From Candidatus Eisenbergiella merdigallinarum (GTDB taxonomy: Bacteria > Bacillota > Clostridia > Lachnospirales > Lachnospiraceae), in the NCBI GenBank assembly GCA_019119355.1, contig DWXE01000021.1, forward strand, positions 1-34,984: a stretch of 34,984 bases of DNA. The letters are read 5' to 3'. This document shows, one piece after another, positions 23,564 through 31,378 of this stretch; within the stretch, counting starts at the first letter, position 1; every line of letters starts with the position of its first letter. The notes under the pieces are model-generated. The model had not been told where the DNA came from. It did not search any database and saw only the letters and a program-made list of their open reading frames with translations. A program made the translations under genes and the position numbers.

Positions 23564-24706
23564 TTAACCGTAAAGATGGTACTGTTTCTTCCTCTTCTCA
23601 AACTCCACGCTGTCCCTGTAAAATCCGGACAGAACCTGCTCCAGGGACGCGCTCCCGTCCAGGCAGTTTTCGCCGCCCAAAAGCAGTTCGATGCCGCTTC
23701 TTCCGCCTTCCCTGACGGGAGGAAGGAAAGCGAAATCCTCCGGATAGAGCCGTCGCAGCGCGAACAGCAGGGTTACTCCGGTGTCCACGGACCGATATTC
23801 CGCGGGATCGGTGACGTGGAGGAACACGCCCTGACAGAATTCCCCCCTGTGCTTCGACGCGTACGGAGTAAAATAAACCGGGCGAAAGAGGACTCCGGGC
23901 AGCTTTTGTCCGTTCATGAATTCGCTCAGCTCCCTTCCGTTTACGTACGGCGCGCCGATCATTTCAAACGGAGCCGTAGTCCCCCTCCCCTCGGACAGAT
24001 TCGTCCCTTCGAACAGACAGGTGCCCGGATAAACCAGCGCCGTCTCGAAGCGCGGGATCCCCATGCTGGGCATGACCCAGAGGTTCCCGGTCTCCGGAAA
24101 CAGCATATCGTGCCGCCACCCCTCCGCCCGGATTACGGAAAGCGGGAAATGCCAGCCTGATTCCCCATAGATCATTCCGGCCAGTTCTCCTGCCGTCAGC
24201 CCGTAACGCATGCAGACGGGCCAGATCCCGACAAAACTTTCCCATCCCTTTTTCAGCAGGTTCCCCTCCACTTTTCCGCCCAGAGGGTTTTGCCGGTCCA
24301 GAACGATCATTTCTGTCCCCGTCTTTTCGCAGGCCTGCATGGCGTAATACATGGTGGAAATGAAGGTATAATACCTCACTCCCAGATCCTGAATATCATA
24401 CACAAGGGCGTCTATCCCCTCCAGCATTTCCTCTCTCATTTGTTTGGAATCTTTCCGGTAAAGGCTGTAAACCGGAATGCCGGTGGCCCCGTCCGTATCG
24501 TCCTCCACGATCCCGCCCGCCTCCACATTCCCGCGGACGCCGTGCTCCGGCGCAAACAGCGCCGTCAACCGGTACTTTTCATGCAGCAGGTCAATGGTGG
24601 AGCGAAGGCTCCGATTCACTCCGGAAACCGATGTGATGAGCCCGAGCCTTTTTCCGCGCAGCAGATCGTCCTGCTTTTCCAGGCAGTCTATTCCGTTTCT
24701 GACCAT
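23564..24706 (-). CDS. namZ: NamZ-type exo-beta-N-acetylmuramidase (DUF1343, GH171), 380 aa
   Basis: DUF1343 family, shown in B. subtilis (YbbC) to release MurNAc from the non-reducing end of peptidoglycan oligosaccharides. Conserved blocks visible: 'LFAPEHGVRG' (50-59), 'VYDIQDLGVRYYTFISTM' (102-119), 'VLDRQNPLGG' (135-144) and 'FEGTNLSEGRGTT'. Length fits the catalytic unit without a leader; no signal peptide is present, unlike the secreted B. subtilis enzyme. GAGGG precedes ATG 24706. It is placed between the PIG-L-like gene and nagZ with gaps of 13-14 nt. The namZ-nagZ pairing mirrors B. subtilis ybbC-ybbD and strongly supports a peptidoglycan-sugar substrate for the operon. Confidence 0.92.
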   Translation of the reverse strand: MVRNGIDCLEKQDDLLRGKRLGLITSVSGVNRSLRSTIDLLHEKYRLTALFAPEHGVRGNVEAGGIVEDDTDGATGIPVYSLYRKDSKQMREEMLEGIDALVYDIQDLGVRYYTFISTMYYAMQACEKTGTEMIVLDRQNPLGGKVEGNLLKKGWESFVGIWPVCMRYGLTAGELAGMIYGESGWHFPLSVIRAEGWRHDMLFPETGNLWVMPSMGIPRFETALVYPGTCLFEGTNLSEGRGTTAPFEMIGAPYVNGRELSEFMNGQKLPGVLFRPVYFTPYASKHRGEFCQGVFLHVTDPAEYRSVDTGVTLLFALRRLYPEDFAFLPPVREGGRSGIELLLGGENCLDGSASLEQVLSGFYRDSVEFEKRKKQYHLYG

Positions 24707-24719
24707 CTTCCCTCACCCT

Positions 24720-25415
24720 TCAAAATTCTTTCAACAAGAGTTTCTGCGAATGCGGATCCACCATGAAGGCTTCCGCATACTCCGTCCTCGCCAGACAGCC
24801 GTTGCAGCGCATCAGGTGTTCATAATACTCTTTGTATTTAAAATCCCTGCTGTGGACCGCGAACCAGTGTTCCCCGATCGCCTTTTTCCAGAGTTCAAAC
24901 CCCTCTACGGTCACTTCCATATAGGCGTAAGGAATGAAGCCGTCGGCATCCTCCCAGTTCTGGGCGTAATAGGGCCCTTTCGCGAAATGGGCGGCATCCT
25001 TCCGTTCCAGCCCCGCGAGACCCGCGAAAAAGCAGGCGTCCTTCACGATCCTGTGCGCCGTCTCATGATCTTTGTGCATGCTGTTTTTCCAGTGAGTCAT
25101 CACGGCTGTGGGCTTATATTGGCGGATGAGATCGCACAGCTCAAACCGGACCTCTTCGGAATCCGGCAGTTCCCCGTCCGCATAGGGGAAGACGATGGCT
25201 TTTCCGCCCAGAATCTCCGCGAATTTTTCCGCCTCTTCGATTTTCTGCTTCCGGTACTCGTCCACGGAAAGGTGCGGCGGATTTCCCCGCTCCCCTCCGG
25301 TCAGCGCTACCGTAACGATCTCATACCCCTTTATCGCCAGCGTTGCCAGCACACCGCCGCAGGTCAGCTCGGCATCCCCAACATGACCGCCTACGGCCAT
25401 CACCGCTTTTTTCAT
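24720..25415 (-). CDS. PIG-L/LmbE-family deacetylase-like protein with altered motif (231 aa)
   Basis: The PIG-L family removes N-acetyl groups from GlcNAc-type sugars with zinc (for example MshB, BshB). Here the usual 'AHPDDxE' motif reads 'GGHVGDAE': His11 and Asp14, equivalent to zinc ligands, are present, but the first Asp, which acts as general base in MshB, is Gly13. The third-ligand region 'HWKNSMHKDHE' is intact. So it is either a variant subfamily using another base or a sugar-binding non-deacetylase. Start: GGAG is correctly spaced for ATG 25415, whereas ATG 25424 abuts it. It lies 21 nt after the GH4-GNAT fusion and 13 nt before namZ. A role in N-deacetylating imported muro-saccharides is inferred. 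Confidence 0.85.
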   Translation of the reverse strand: MKKAVMAVGGHVGDAELTCGGVLATLAIKGYEIVTVALTGGERGNPPHLSVDEYRKQKIEEAEKFAEILGGKAIVFPYADGELPDSEEVRFELCDLIRQYKPTAVMTHWKNSMHKDHETAHRIVKDACFFAGLAGLERKDAAHFAKGPYYAQNWEDADGFIPYAYMEVTVEGFELWKKAIGEHWFAVHSRDFKYKEYYEHLMRCNGCLARTEYAEAFMVDPHSQKLLLKEF

Positions 25416-25436
25416 ATAGATCATCTCCTTCCTGTT

Positions 25437-27722
25437 TCAGGATTCCGGCGTTTTTCTCATATCCGCAAAGCTCTTCACAGCCCGGAAGCCCGCCGCTTCA
25501 TAGATGTTTCTGGCGGGATTGTTCTCCCCGGTAAAAAGGGTCATAAAACGGGCTCCCTTTTCCTTCAGGCAACCGCACAGTTCGGCAAAAAGGACCTTCG
25601 CCACTCCCTTCCCTCTGGACGATGGGGCGATGCCGATCCCCGCGAAGTATCCGCGCCCGCTCTTTTCCACCTCCACAGGGCCGGCGAAACCCAGCACCCG
25701 TTTTCCCTGTACCGGAACGATAATCGGACGGCCCCCCGCATCCGTATCGGGTTCCGCCAGGATTTCCCGCTCCCAGCTGCGATTCCCCAGCCCTTTGAGC
25801 AGTTCCTGCATTCCGGTATGCCAACCGGGCCGATAGATTTCAAAGGAGATTCCTGCCTGACTCAACTCCTCTTTTTTCCTATTCATCGTTTCATCCGGAA
25901 CGTAATCGTTCAGAGAAAGATAGTATGCGTTCTGAACCGCGAAGGTTTCATATCCCACAGCCTCCAGAAACGCCATGGTTTCGGATCCCATATCCACCCC
26001 CGGCATGTTGGGATGATTCGCTTCCTTCCCCGGAATTTTCCAGGAAAACGTCACGGGGTTAAAAAAGGAAATCTCCATGACAGCAGGGGCTTCCTTCTCT
26101 TCGCACTCCGAACAGAACTCCTTTTCAAGCGCTTCCGTCAGCTTTCTTCCCAGCCCCTTCCCGCGCTCCCGCTCTTTTACCAGCACCAGCGTCAGAAAAT
26201 TTTTCCCCTGAATTTCGTCCCTGCATCCGCATGCAAAACCGTTGCCGTTTTCTTCCCCGTATACCACGGGGATCACCCCTTCCCCGGGCGAAAACAGTTT
26301 TTCATAAAACGCGTTTTCTTCGATTCCCTCACAGGCCAGTTCTCCCCTTTCGACGGTTTCCCGGAAAAGCTGCCATAACCGACGGTTTCTGGCTTCCTGT
26401 ACGTTCATTTTTCTGATTTTCGGGAAAAACAGAGGGAGATAGTCCTTATGGGCTTCCAGCAATTCGTCCAGAACGATCTGAGCCGTTTTCTGGGACATGA
26501 CCAGCGGATTGATCATCAACGCCAGCAGCGCTTTCTTTCGATCCCCGGTGACGGCTGCGGCGCTTCCCGCAATTTCGAAGGACTTGATCTGGGATACCAG
26601 GCCGTCCACCGCCCTGGGAAGGCTGCCGATCCGAATCGGGACGGGCCCGTCCTTCGTAATTTTACAGCTGACCTCCACAATTTCATCCGGCCCGAAGTTA
26701 TCGATGGCTCCGTTATTTACCGTATTGACCACCTGAATATCTCCCCTGTCGTTATGGATGGAATCGATCAGGCTGCATGCCGCGTCGCTGTAAAAAGCGC
26801 CGCCCCTCTCTTCCAGAAGCTTCGGCTTTTCGCAGAGCGTTTCATCCTGATAGAGTTTGAACAGCTTATCCTCCACCCCTTTGACGAACTCAGCCCGAAC
26901 TTCGTGCCTGCTGTACTGATCCAGCTCCTCTTCCAGATATTCCCGGGTCATATAATAGTATCGGTGATAGGAGCAGGGCAGGACGCCCAGTTCCTGAATG
27001 AAATCGGGATTCCAGACCACGCCTTTGATATTTTTTACGCTCTGATCCCCCCAGATCCTCAGCACCTTTTTGGTCACATCCTGTCCGTCCACGATCACCT
27101 GCGTGGCGAAAACCATGTGGTTGAGACCTCCGAATTTTACCGAAACCCCGTCTTCCTTCCTGTTTAAGAGCGAAGCGATGGCTTTGTGCATCCCGATGGG
27201 TACGTTGCACAGGCCGATGATCTTTCGAAATCCGGTATAACGGTGAATCCCTTCCATCACCATTCCCACCGGATTCGTGAAATTGATCAGCCATGCGTCC
27301 GGGCACAGCTCCTGCATATCCCTGCAGATATCCATGATGACGGGGATCGTGCGCAGGCCGTTGAACAGGCCGCCCGCACCGTTGGTTTCCTGCCCCAGGA
27401 TCCCGTGGGACAACGGGATCCTCTCGTCTTTGATCCGGGCCTGCAGCTGTCCCACCCGAAGCTGCGTGGTCACGAAATCGGCCCCCTTTAAGGCCGCCCT
27501 CCTGTCCAGCGTCGTGATAATCCTCATGGGGACTCCCGCTCTTTTCACCATTCTTTTCGCCAGCCCGGCCACGATTTCCAGCTTCGCCTGCCCTTCCGGG
27601 ACGTCCACCAGCCACAGCTCCCTCACCGGCAGGCTGTCATACCGCCTGAGAAACCCTTCGATCAACTCCGGAGTATAGCTGGATCCGCCGCCTATGGTGG
27701 CGATCTTAATTCCTTCCGTCAT
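25437..27722 (-). CDS. GH4 6-phospho-beta-glycosidase fused to two GNAT domains (761 aa)
   Basis: Residues 1 to about 440 are a complete GH4 enzyme: NAD-binding 'IATIGGGSSYTPEL', 'LINFTNPVGMVMEG', metal-site Cys172 in 'GLCNVPIG' and His202 in 'GGLNHM'. The Cys motif CNVP is the form found in 6-phospho-beta-glucosidases (6-phospho-alpha enzymes have CDMP). GH4 uses NAD+, a divalent metal and an elimination mechanism. Residues 450-760 carry two GNAT acetyltransferase domains with acetyl-CoA loops 'RERGKGLGRKL' (518-528) and 'SSRGKGVAKVL' (701-711). The tandem-GNAT half resembles in layout GlmA, the glucosamine/glucosaminide N-acetyltransferase described in Clostridium acetobutylicum. ATG 27722 overlaps the ROK stop as ATGA. 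No frameshift or stop is seen at the junction, so the fusion appears genuine. Confidence 0.88.
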   Translation of the reverse strand: MTEGIKIATIGGGSSYTPELIEGFLRRYDSLPVRELWLVDVPEGQAKLEIVAGLAKRMVKRAGVPMRIITTLDRRAALKGADFVTTQLRVGQLQARIKDERIPLSHGILGQETNGAGGLFNGLRTIPVIMDICRDMQELCPDAWLINFTNPVGMVMEGIHRYTGFRKIIGLCNVPIGMHKAIASLLNRKEDGVSVKFGGLNHMVFATQVIVDGQDVTKKVLRIWGDQSVKNIKGVVWNPDFIQELGVLPCSYHRYYYMTREYLEEELDQYSRHEVRAEFVKGVEDKLFKLYQDETLCEKPKLLEERGGAFYSDAACSLIDSIHNDRGDIQVVNTVNNGAIDNFGPDEIVEVSCKITKDGPVPIRIGSLPRAVDGLVSQIKSFEIAGSAAAVTGDRKKALLALMINPLVMSQKTAQIVLDELLEAHKDYLPLFFPKIRKMNVQEARNRRLWQLFRETVERGELACEGIEENAFYEKLFSPGEGVIPVVYGEENGNGFACGCRDEIQGKNFLTLVLVKERERGKGLGRKLTEALEKEFCSECEEKEAPAVMEISFFNPVTFSWKIPGKEANHPNMPGVDMGSETMAFLEAVGYETFAVQNAYYLSLNDYVPDETMNRKKEELSQAGISFEIYRPGWHTGMQELLKGLGNRSWEREILAEPDTDAGGRPIIVPVQGKRVLGFAGPVEVEKSGRGYFAGIGIAPSSRGKGVAKVLFAELCGCLKEKGARFMTLFTGENNPARNIYEAAGFRAVKSFADMRKTPES

Positions 27723-28585
27723 TTCCTTACCTCCTTCAAAAGAAGAGAAAGCGCTCCGATCCGTCCCGCCAGGTTTCCCGTCTCGCACGCACGGATTTCG
27801 GTATACTCTTCCAGATGCGGATACAGGCCGTAAACGCGCTCTCTCAAATCATCGATCAGCCTCTTCTGCGAACACACGCCTCCGCCGACGAGCAAAAGCT
27901 CCGGATCCAGCGTCATCGCCATATTCCCTGCGGTCAGGGCCACTTTTTCCAGCCATTCCCCATAGATATCCGCGATCCCTTTCTCATCCAGATGCCCGAA
28001 GATATAGCGGCCGTCCACTTCCCTTCCCAACATGCCGGAAACCTTTCTGACCAGCGCGGAGGTCGCTCCGGCGCTTTCGCAGTTTTCTTCGCTGTCCGGA
28101 TTCCCCCAAAGCCGGATCTGTCCCACTTCCCCGGCTTTGAAATGTCTCCCCCTCACAAGCCTGCCGTCGATAACGATGGCTCCCCCGATTCCTGTTCCGA
28201 GGGTGATGAGGCAGAAATCACGACAGCCTTTTGCCGCGCCGGCCAGCATCTCGCCCAGCGCCGCACAATTGCTGTCGTTTTCGACGACGACCCGTTTCCC
28301 GGTCAAATCCTCCAGCTCCTTTTTCAGATTGTAAGTCCGGAAATTCTCCCCAACGCTGTAATCCGTATTATCGCCGGTGACGGGATCGATGAAGCCGGCC
28401 ATACAGATGGCGATCCCTTCGATCCGGTTCCCGTAGTCCCGGACGATGGATTTCACCTGTTCCAGAAAGAGGAGCGGATCCTTTTGCGTGGCCTGTGTTT
28501 TTTCCTCCGGCGAACGCCAGTCCTCTCCCATAAGGCCATACTTGATAAAGGTTCCTCCGATGTCGATGGTCAAATAATGTTTCAT
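27719..28585 (-). CDS. ROK-family sugar kinase, BglK-like without zinc motif (288 aa)
   Basis: ROK-fold ATP-dependent kinase: phosphate-1 motif 'IDIGGTFIKYG', 'VVENDSNCAALGE' with the catalytic Asp, and 'LITLGTGIGGAIVIDG'. The usual ROK zinc-binding block (GH...CxCGxxGC) is replaced by 'GEVGQIRLWGNPDSEENCESAGATSAL', a form I associate with BglK-type kinases that phosphorylate the 6-OH of beta-linked disaccharides. That would make the 6-phospho-beta-disaccharide needed by the GH4 domain encoded directly downstream, to which it is coupled by a 4-nt ATGA overlap. It also overlaps the preceding kinase gene by 4 nt. The actual substrate is not determined. Confidence 0.85.
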   Translation of the reverse strand: MKHYLTIDIGGTFIKYGLMGEDWRSPEEKTQATQKDPLLFLEQVKSIVRDYGNRIEGIAICMAGFIDPVTGDNTDYSVGENFRTYNLKKELEDLTGKRVVVENDSNCAALGEMLAGAAKGCRDFCLITLGTGIGGAIVIDGRLVRGRHFKAGEVGQIRLWGNPDSEENCESAGATSALVRKVSGMLGREVDGRYIFGHLDEKGIADIYGEWLEKVALTAGNMAMTLDPELLLVGGGVCSQKRLIDDLRERVYGLYPHLEEYTEIRACETGNLAGRIGALSLLLKEVRK

Positions 28586-29508
28586 CTTTTCCCTTCATCC
28601 TTTCGTTCCAGCAGGGCCAGCGCGCCCTGTGCTGCGCTCTTTTCCGTTTTACAGACTTTGACTTCCGGATGGAGACGGCGGATTTTATCCGCCAGCTGCG
28701 CCCGGATCCTGCCGTTGTTTTGCAGGACGCTGCCGGAAAAAGCCAGCCTTCTTTCCCCTTCCATCCGGAAGATCACGCAGGATGCCAGTTCGCAAAGCTG
28801 ATCCGCCGCCCGCGCTTCTATCTTCAGCGCTTCCCTGTCGCCCAGCGCCGCCGCTTTTGCAACCAGCTTCGCGAAAGAAGCGATTTCCTTCTTGCTCCGT
28901 CCGGGAGCGTACAAATACCGGATCATCCCCCGGATTCCATCGATCTCCAGCGCATCCCACAGAAGGTCCTTCATAACGGTGGTTTCCCCTCTGCCGTCCT
29001 CCGCTCTGGCCACCGCGCGAAATAGATCCCTGGCGATGGCATAACCGCTTCCCCCGTCGTCGATGAGATGTCCCCATCCCCCCGCGCGAACCGTTTTCCC
29101 GCTTTCGCTTTTCCCATAGCAGACGGAACCGGTACCGGCGATCAGAATCATCCCGCAGCCGTCCGGAAATGCGGATGCCAGCGCGCTCTCCTGATCCCCG
29201 AAAAAATCCAGCCTGCAGGAAAATCCCAATTCGGAAAGTTTTTTATGCAGAAAGCTTTCCGACTCCGGATTGCTGATCCCCGCGCATCCGACTCCGATCC
29301 CCTGGCATAGGCTTATGGCGCAGCCCCTCTTTTTCAGCGAGGCGGCGATTTCTTCCAGCGTGCGCGCCGTTTCCTCCTTTTCCTGTCCGTTTATATTAAA
29401 GGGTCCGGAAAGGAATTCTTCCTCCCTGCCGTCCGCCCATTTCACGACGACGGACGTCTTCGTTCCCCCTCCGTCCATTCCGATCAGATATTGTCCCTTT
29501 TCTTCCAT
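28582..29508 (-). CDS. BadF/BadG/BcrA-family amino-sugar kinase, MurK/GlcNAc-kinase-like (308 aa)
   Basis: Actin-like ATPase kinase with 'GMDGGGTKTSVV' at the N-terminus, 'ILIAGTGSVCYG' and the hallmark 'RAGGWGHLIDDGGSGYAIARD' of N-acetylglucosamine kinases and of MurK, the MurNAc/GlcNAc kinase described in Clostridium acetobutylicum. It would phosphorylate MurNAc to MurNAc-6-P, the MurQ substrate, and possibly GlcNAc. GGGGAG precedes the start by 8 nt. It follows the second permease by 21 nt. Because uptake is by ABC transport, a kinase is required before MurQ, which fits this assignment well. Confidence 0.87.
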   Translation of the reverse strand: MEEKGQYLIGMDGGGTKTSVVVKWADGREEEFLSGPFNINGQEKEETARTLEEIAASLKKRGCAISLCQGIGVGCAGISNPESESFLHKKLSELGFSCRLDFFGDQESALASAFPDGCGMILIAGTGSVCYGKSESGKTVRAGGWGHLIDDGGSGYAIARDLFRAVARAEDGRGETTVMKDLLWDALEIDGIRGMIRYLYAPGRSKKEIASFAKLVAKAAALGDREALKIEARAADQLCELASCVIFRMEGERRLAFSGSVLQNNGRIRAQLADKIRRLHPEVKVCKTEKSAAQGALALLERKDEGKR

Positions 29509-29529
29509 ATGTCAGTCTCCCCGCTCCGG

Positions 29530-30393
29530 TCAGCCCTTCACCGCTCCGACTGTCACGCCCTCCAGGAAGTATTTCTGCAGGGCGAAGAACAGGATGAACA
29601 TGGGCAGCGCGGATACGGTCGCCCCCGCCATCATGGGCGCGAAATAGGTCGTATTGGCGAACGAAAAGTTCTTCAGGCCGACCTGAATGGTCTGCATTTT
29701 TTCCGTATTGCAGATGAGGAAGGGCCAGAAAAAGGTATTCCATTCTCCGAGGAACGTGGTGATGGCCATGACCGACAGGATGGTTTTGGACAGGGGCATC
29801 ACGATTTTCATCACGATTCCCGGCTGGCTACAGCCCTCGATTTTGGCCGACTCGATGATGGACGTAGGAAGGGAAGTGAAAAACTGCTTCGCCAGAAAGA
29901 CGTTATAGCAGGTCACCAGCGTAGGAGCGATCAGGGCAACATAGGTGTCCTGCAGATGCAGCGTATTGGCCATCAGGATATACAGAGGGACCTGCGTCAC
30001 CTGGTACGGAATCATCATCGCCACCAGAAGCATGAAGAAGAAAAAATTGCATCCCGGAAAGCGCAGCTTCGCAAACGCGTATCCCGCCAGACTGGCGAAA
30101 ATCACGTTGCAGACGGTCACGCTGGATGCGACGATCAGGGAGTTCAAAATCCAGCGGACGGAATAAATGCTGTAGTCGAAGAAAAATCGATAGGATGCCA
30201 GGGTAAATGTTCTGGGGAAAAGCGAATAGCTCGCCCCGCCCGCTTCCGTAGGCGCTCCAAACGAAGATATGATCATATAGTAAATGGGAAAGAGAGTGAC
30301 CACGGCGATCGCCAGAAGGACGATCCCGATTATGCAGTTTCTCAGAATTCCCTTATATTTCTGCTTCCCATGATATTTTCTGAACAGTCCCAT
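29530..30393 (-). CDS. Carbohydrate ABC permease, MalG-type (287 aa)
   Basis: Inner-membrane permease of the CUT1 sugar class with six hydrophobic helices and the cytoplasmic EAA-type loop 'IIESAKIEGCSQPGIVMKIVMPLSKTI' near residue 190. The N-terminus is short and basic ('MGLFRKYHGKQKYKG'). AGGAGG lies 6 nt before the start. It pairs with the MalF-type permease encoded 21 nt upstream and the lipoprotein before that. No ATPase gene is in the operon, so it probably shares a general MsmX/MalK-like ATPase. Confidence 0.9.
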   Translation of the reverse strand: MGLFRKYHGKQKYKGILRNCIIGIVLLAIAVVTLFPIYYMIISSFGAPTEAGGASYSLFPRTFTLASYRFFFDYSIYSVRWILNSLIVASSVTVCNVIFASLAGYAFAKLRFPGCNFFFFMLLVAMMIPYQVTQVPLYILMANTLHLQDTYVALIAPTLVTCYNVFLAKQFFTSLPTSIIESAKIEGCSQPGIVMKIVMPLSKTILSVMAITTFLGEWNTFFWPFLICNTEKMQTIQVGLKNFSFANTTYFAPMMAGATVSALPMFILFFALQKYFLEGVTVGAVKG

Positions 30394-30414
30394 TCCAATC
30401 CTCCTATCCGTCTT

Positions 30415-31290
30415 TTAATATTCCACATCCGCGGAGTTCAGCCTGAACTGGAATATGGCCAGGACCGCGATGATTGCTGCCAGAAGCAGCGCCTGCGCGC
30501 ATGCCTCCCCATATTCGAAATATTTAAATGCCCTGTTGAAAATCAGAAGGCCAGCCATTGTCGTTTCGTTATCCGGGCCGCCTCCTGTCATCAGATAAGC
30601 GTTCTGGAAAGACTGGAAGCCATTGATGATTCCCGTGATCGCCAAAAATACCGTGGTGGGTTTCACCATAGGCCATACGATATACCTGACTTTCTGAAAA
30701 AACCCGGCGCCGTCGATATCCGCCGCCTCATAATAAGTGGCGTCCACCCCCAGAAGCGCCGCGATATAGATGATGATGTTCTGCCCCAGACCCGCGAATA
30801 CAGCCATGATGATCAGCGATGCCATGGCGGTTTTCCCGCTCCCCAGCCAGTTCTGGTTTTCAATCCCGAATACCCTGAGCACGCTGTTGAGCAGGCCGGA
30901 CGGGAGCGGATCATAGATCCATTTCCAGACAAAGGACAGGGCTACGCCCGAAGCGATGGAAGGCAGATAATAACAGGCTTTAAACAGCGACTGTATCCTT
31001 TTTTTGAAAGGCAGAATCATGATGGAAATGGAAAACGACAAAAACATGGAAAGCGGCACGGTGACGATGGAATAGACAAACGTATTCTTCAGCGCCTTGT
31101 AAAAGAGATCGTTTGTCAACGTATTTTTAAAATTTTCCAGCCCTACCCAGGTCGATCCCATGGGCTTATATTCCTGAAAACTGGTAACGGCAGCGCTGAC
31201 CACCGGATAAAGCGTAAAGATCGTAAAGGTACATAGAGGGACCATGATAAACACATACGCCCATATCTCATCTTTCCTGATTTTCCTCAC
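30415..31290 (-). CDS. Carbohydrate ABC permease, MalF-type (291 aa)
   Basis: CUT1 permease with six helices; conserved loop 'YYEAADIDGAGFFQKVRYIVWPMVKPT'. The reading frame is open up to 31431, overlapping the lipoprotein gene, but GTG at 31290 is the best start: GGAGG lies 8 nt upstream, and the resulting 291 residues and the sequence 'VRKIRKDEIWAYVFIMVPL' fit the family. This leaves an 88-nt gap after the lipoprotein gene that contains a small GGCGGA-AGA-TCCGCC hairpin, possibly tuning expression. Confidence 0.87.
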   Translation of the reverse strand: MRKIRKDEIWAYVFIMVPLCTFTIFTLYPVVSAAVTSFQEYKPMGSTWVGLENFKNTLTNDLFYKALKNTFVYSIVTVPLSMFLSFSISIMILPFKKRIQSLFKACYYLPSIASGVALSFVWKWIYDPLPSGLLNSVLRVFGIENQNWLGSGKTAMASLIIMAVFAGLGQNIIIYIAALLGVDATYYEAADIDGAGFFQKVRYIVWPMVKPTTVFLAITGIINGFQSFQNAYLMTGGGPDNETTMAGLLIFNRAFKYFEYGEACAQALLLAAIIAVLAIFQFRLNSADVEY

Positions 31291-31378
31291 TCTCGGTTCC
31301 TCCGTTTCCGATTCTGTAATCGCCGGACCGGGCCGGAAGGCAGGCGGATCTTCCGCCCGTCTTCTCCCGGCTCTCATA

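Noticed and set aside
24477..26378. 633-codon open frame on the plus strand
   Set aside because: It lies antisense to NamZ, PIG-L-like and the GH4 fusion, all of which have clear family motifs. Its translation has no recognisable domain; long antisense frames are common in GC-rich coding DNA.
29491..31236. 581-codon open frame on the plus strand
   Set aside because: Antisense to two sugar permease genes. The translation is rich in His, Arg, Gln and Asp as expected from reading membrane-protein codons backwards, with no family match or good ribosome binding site.
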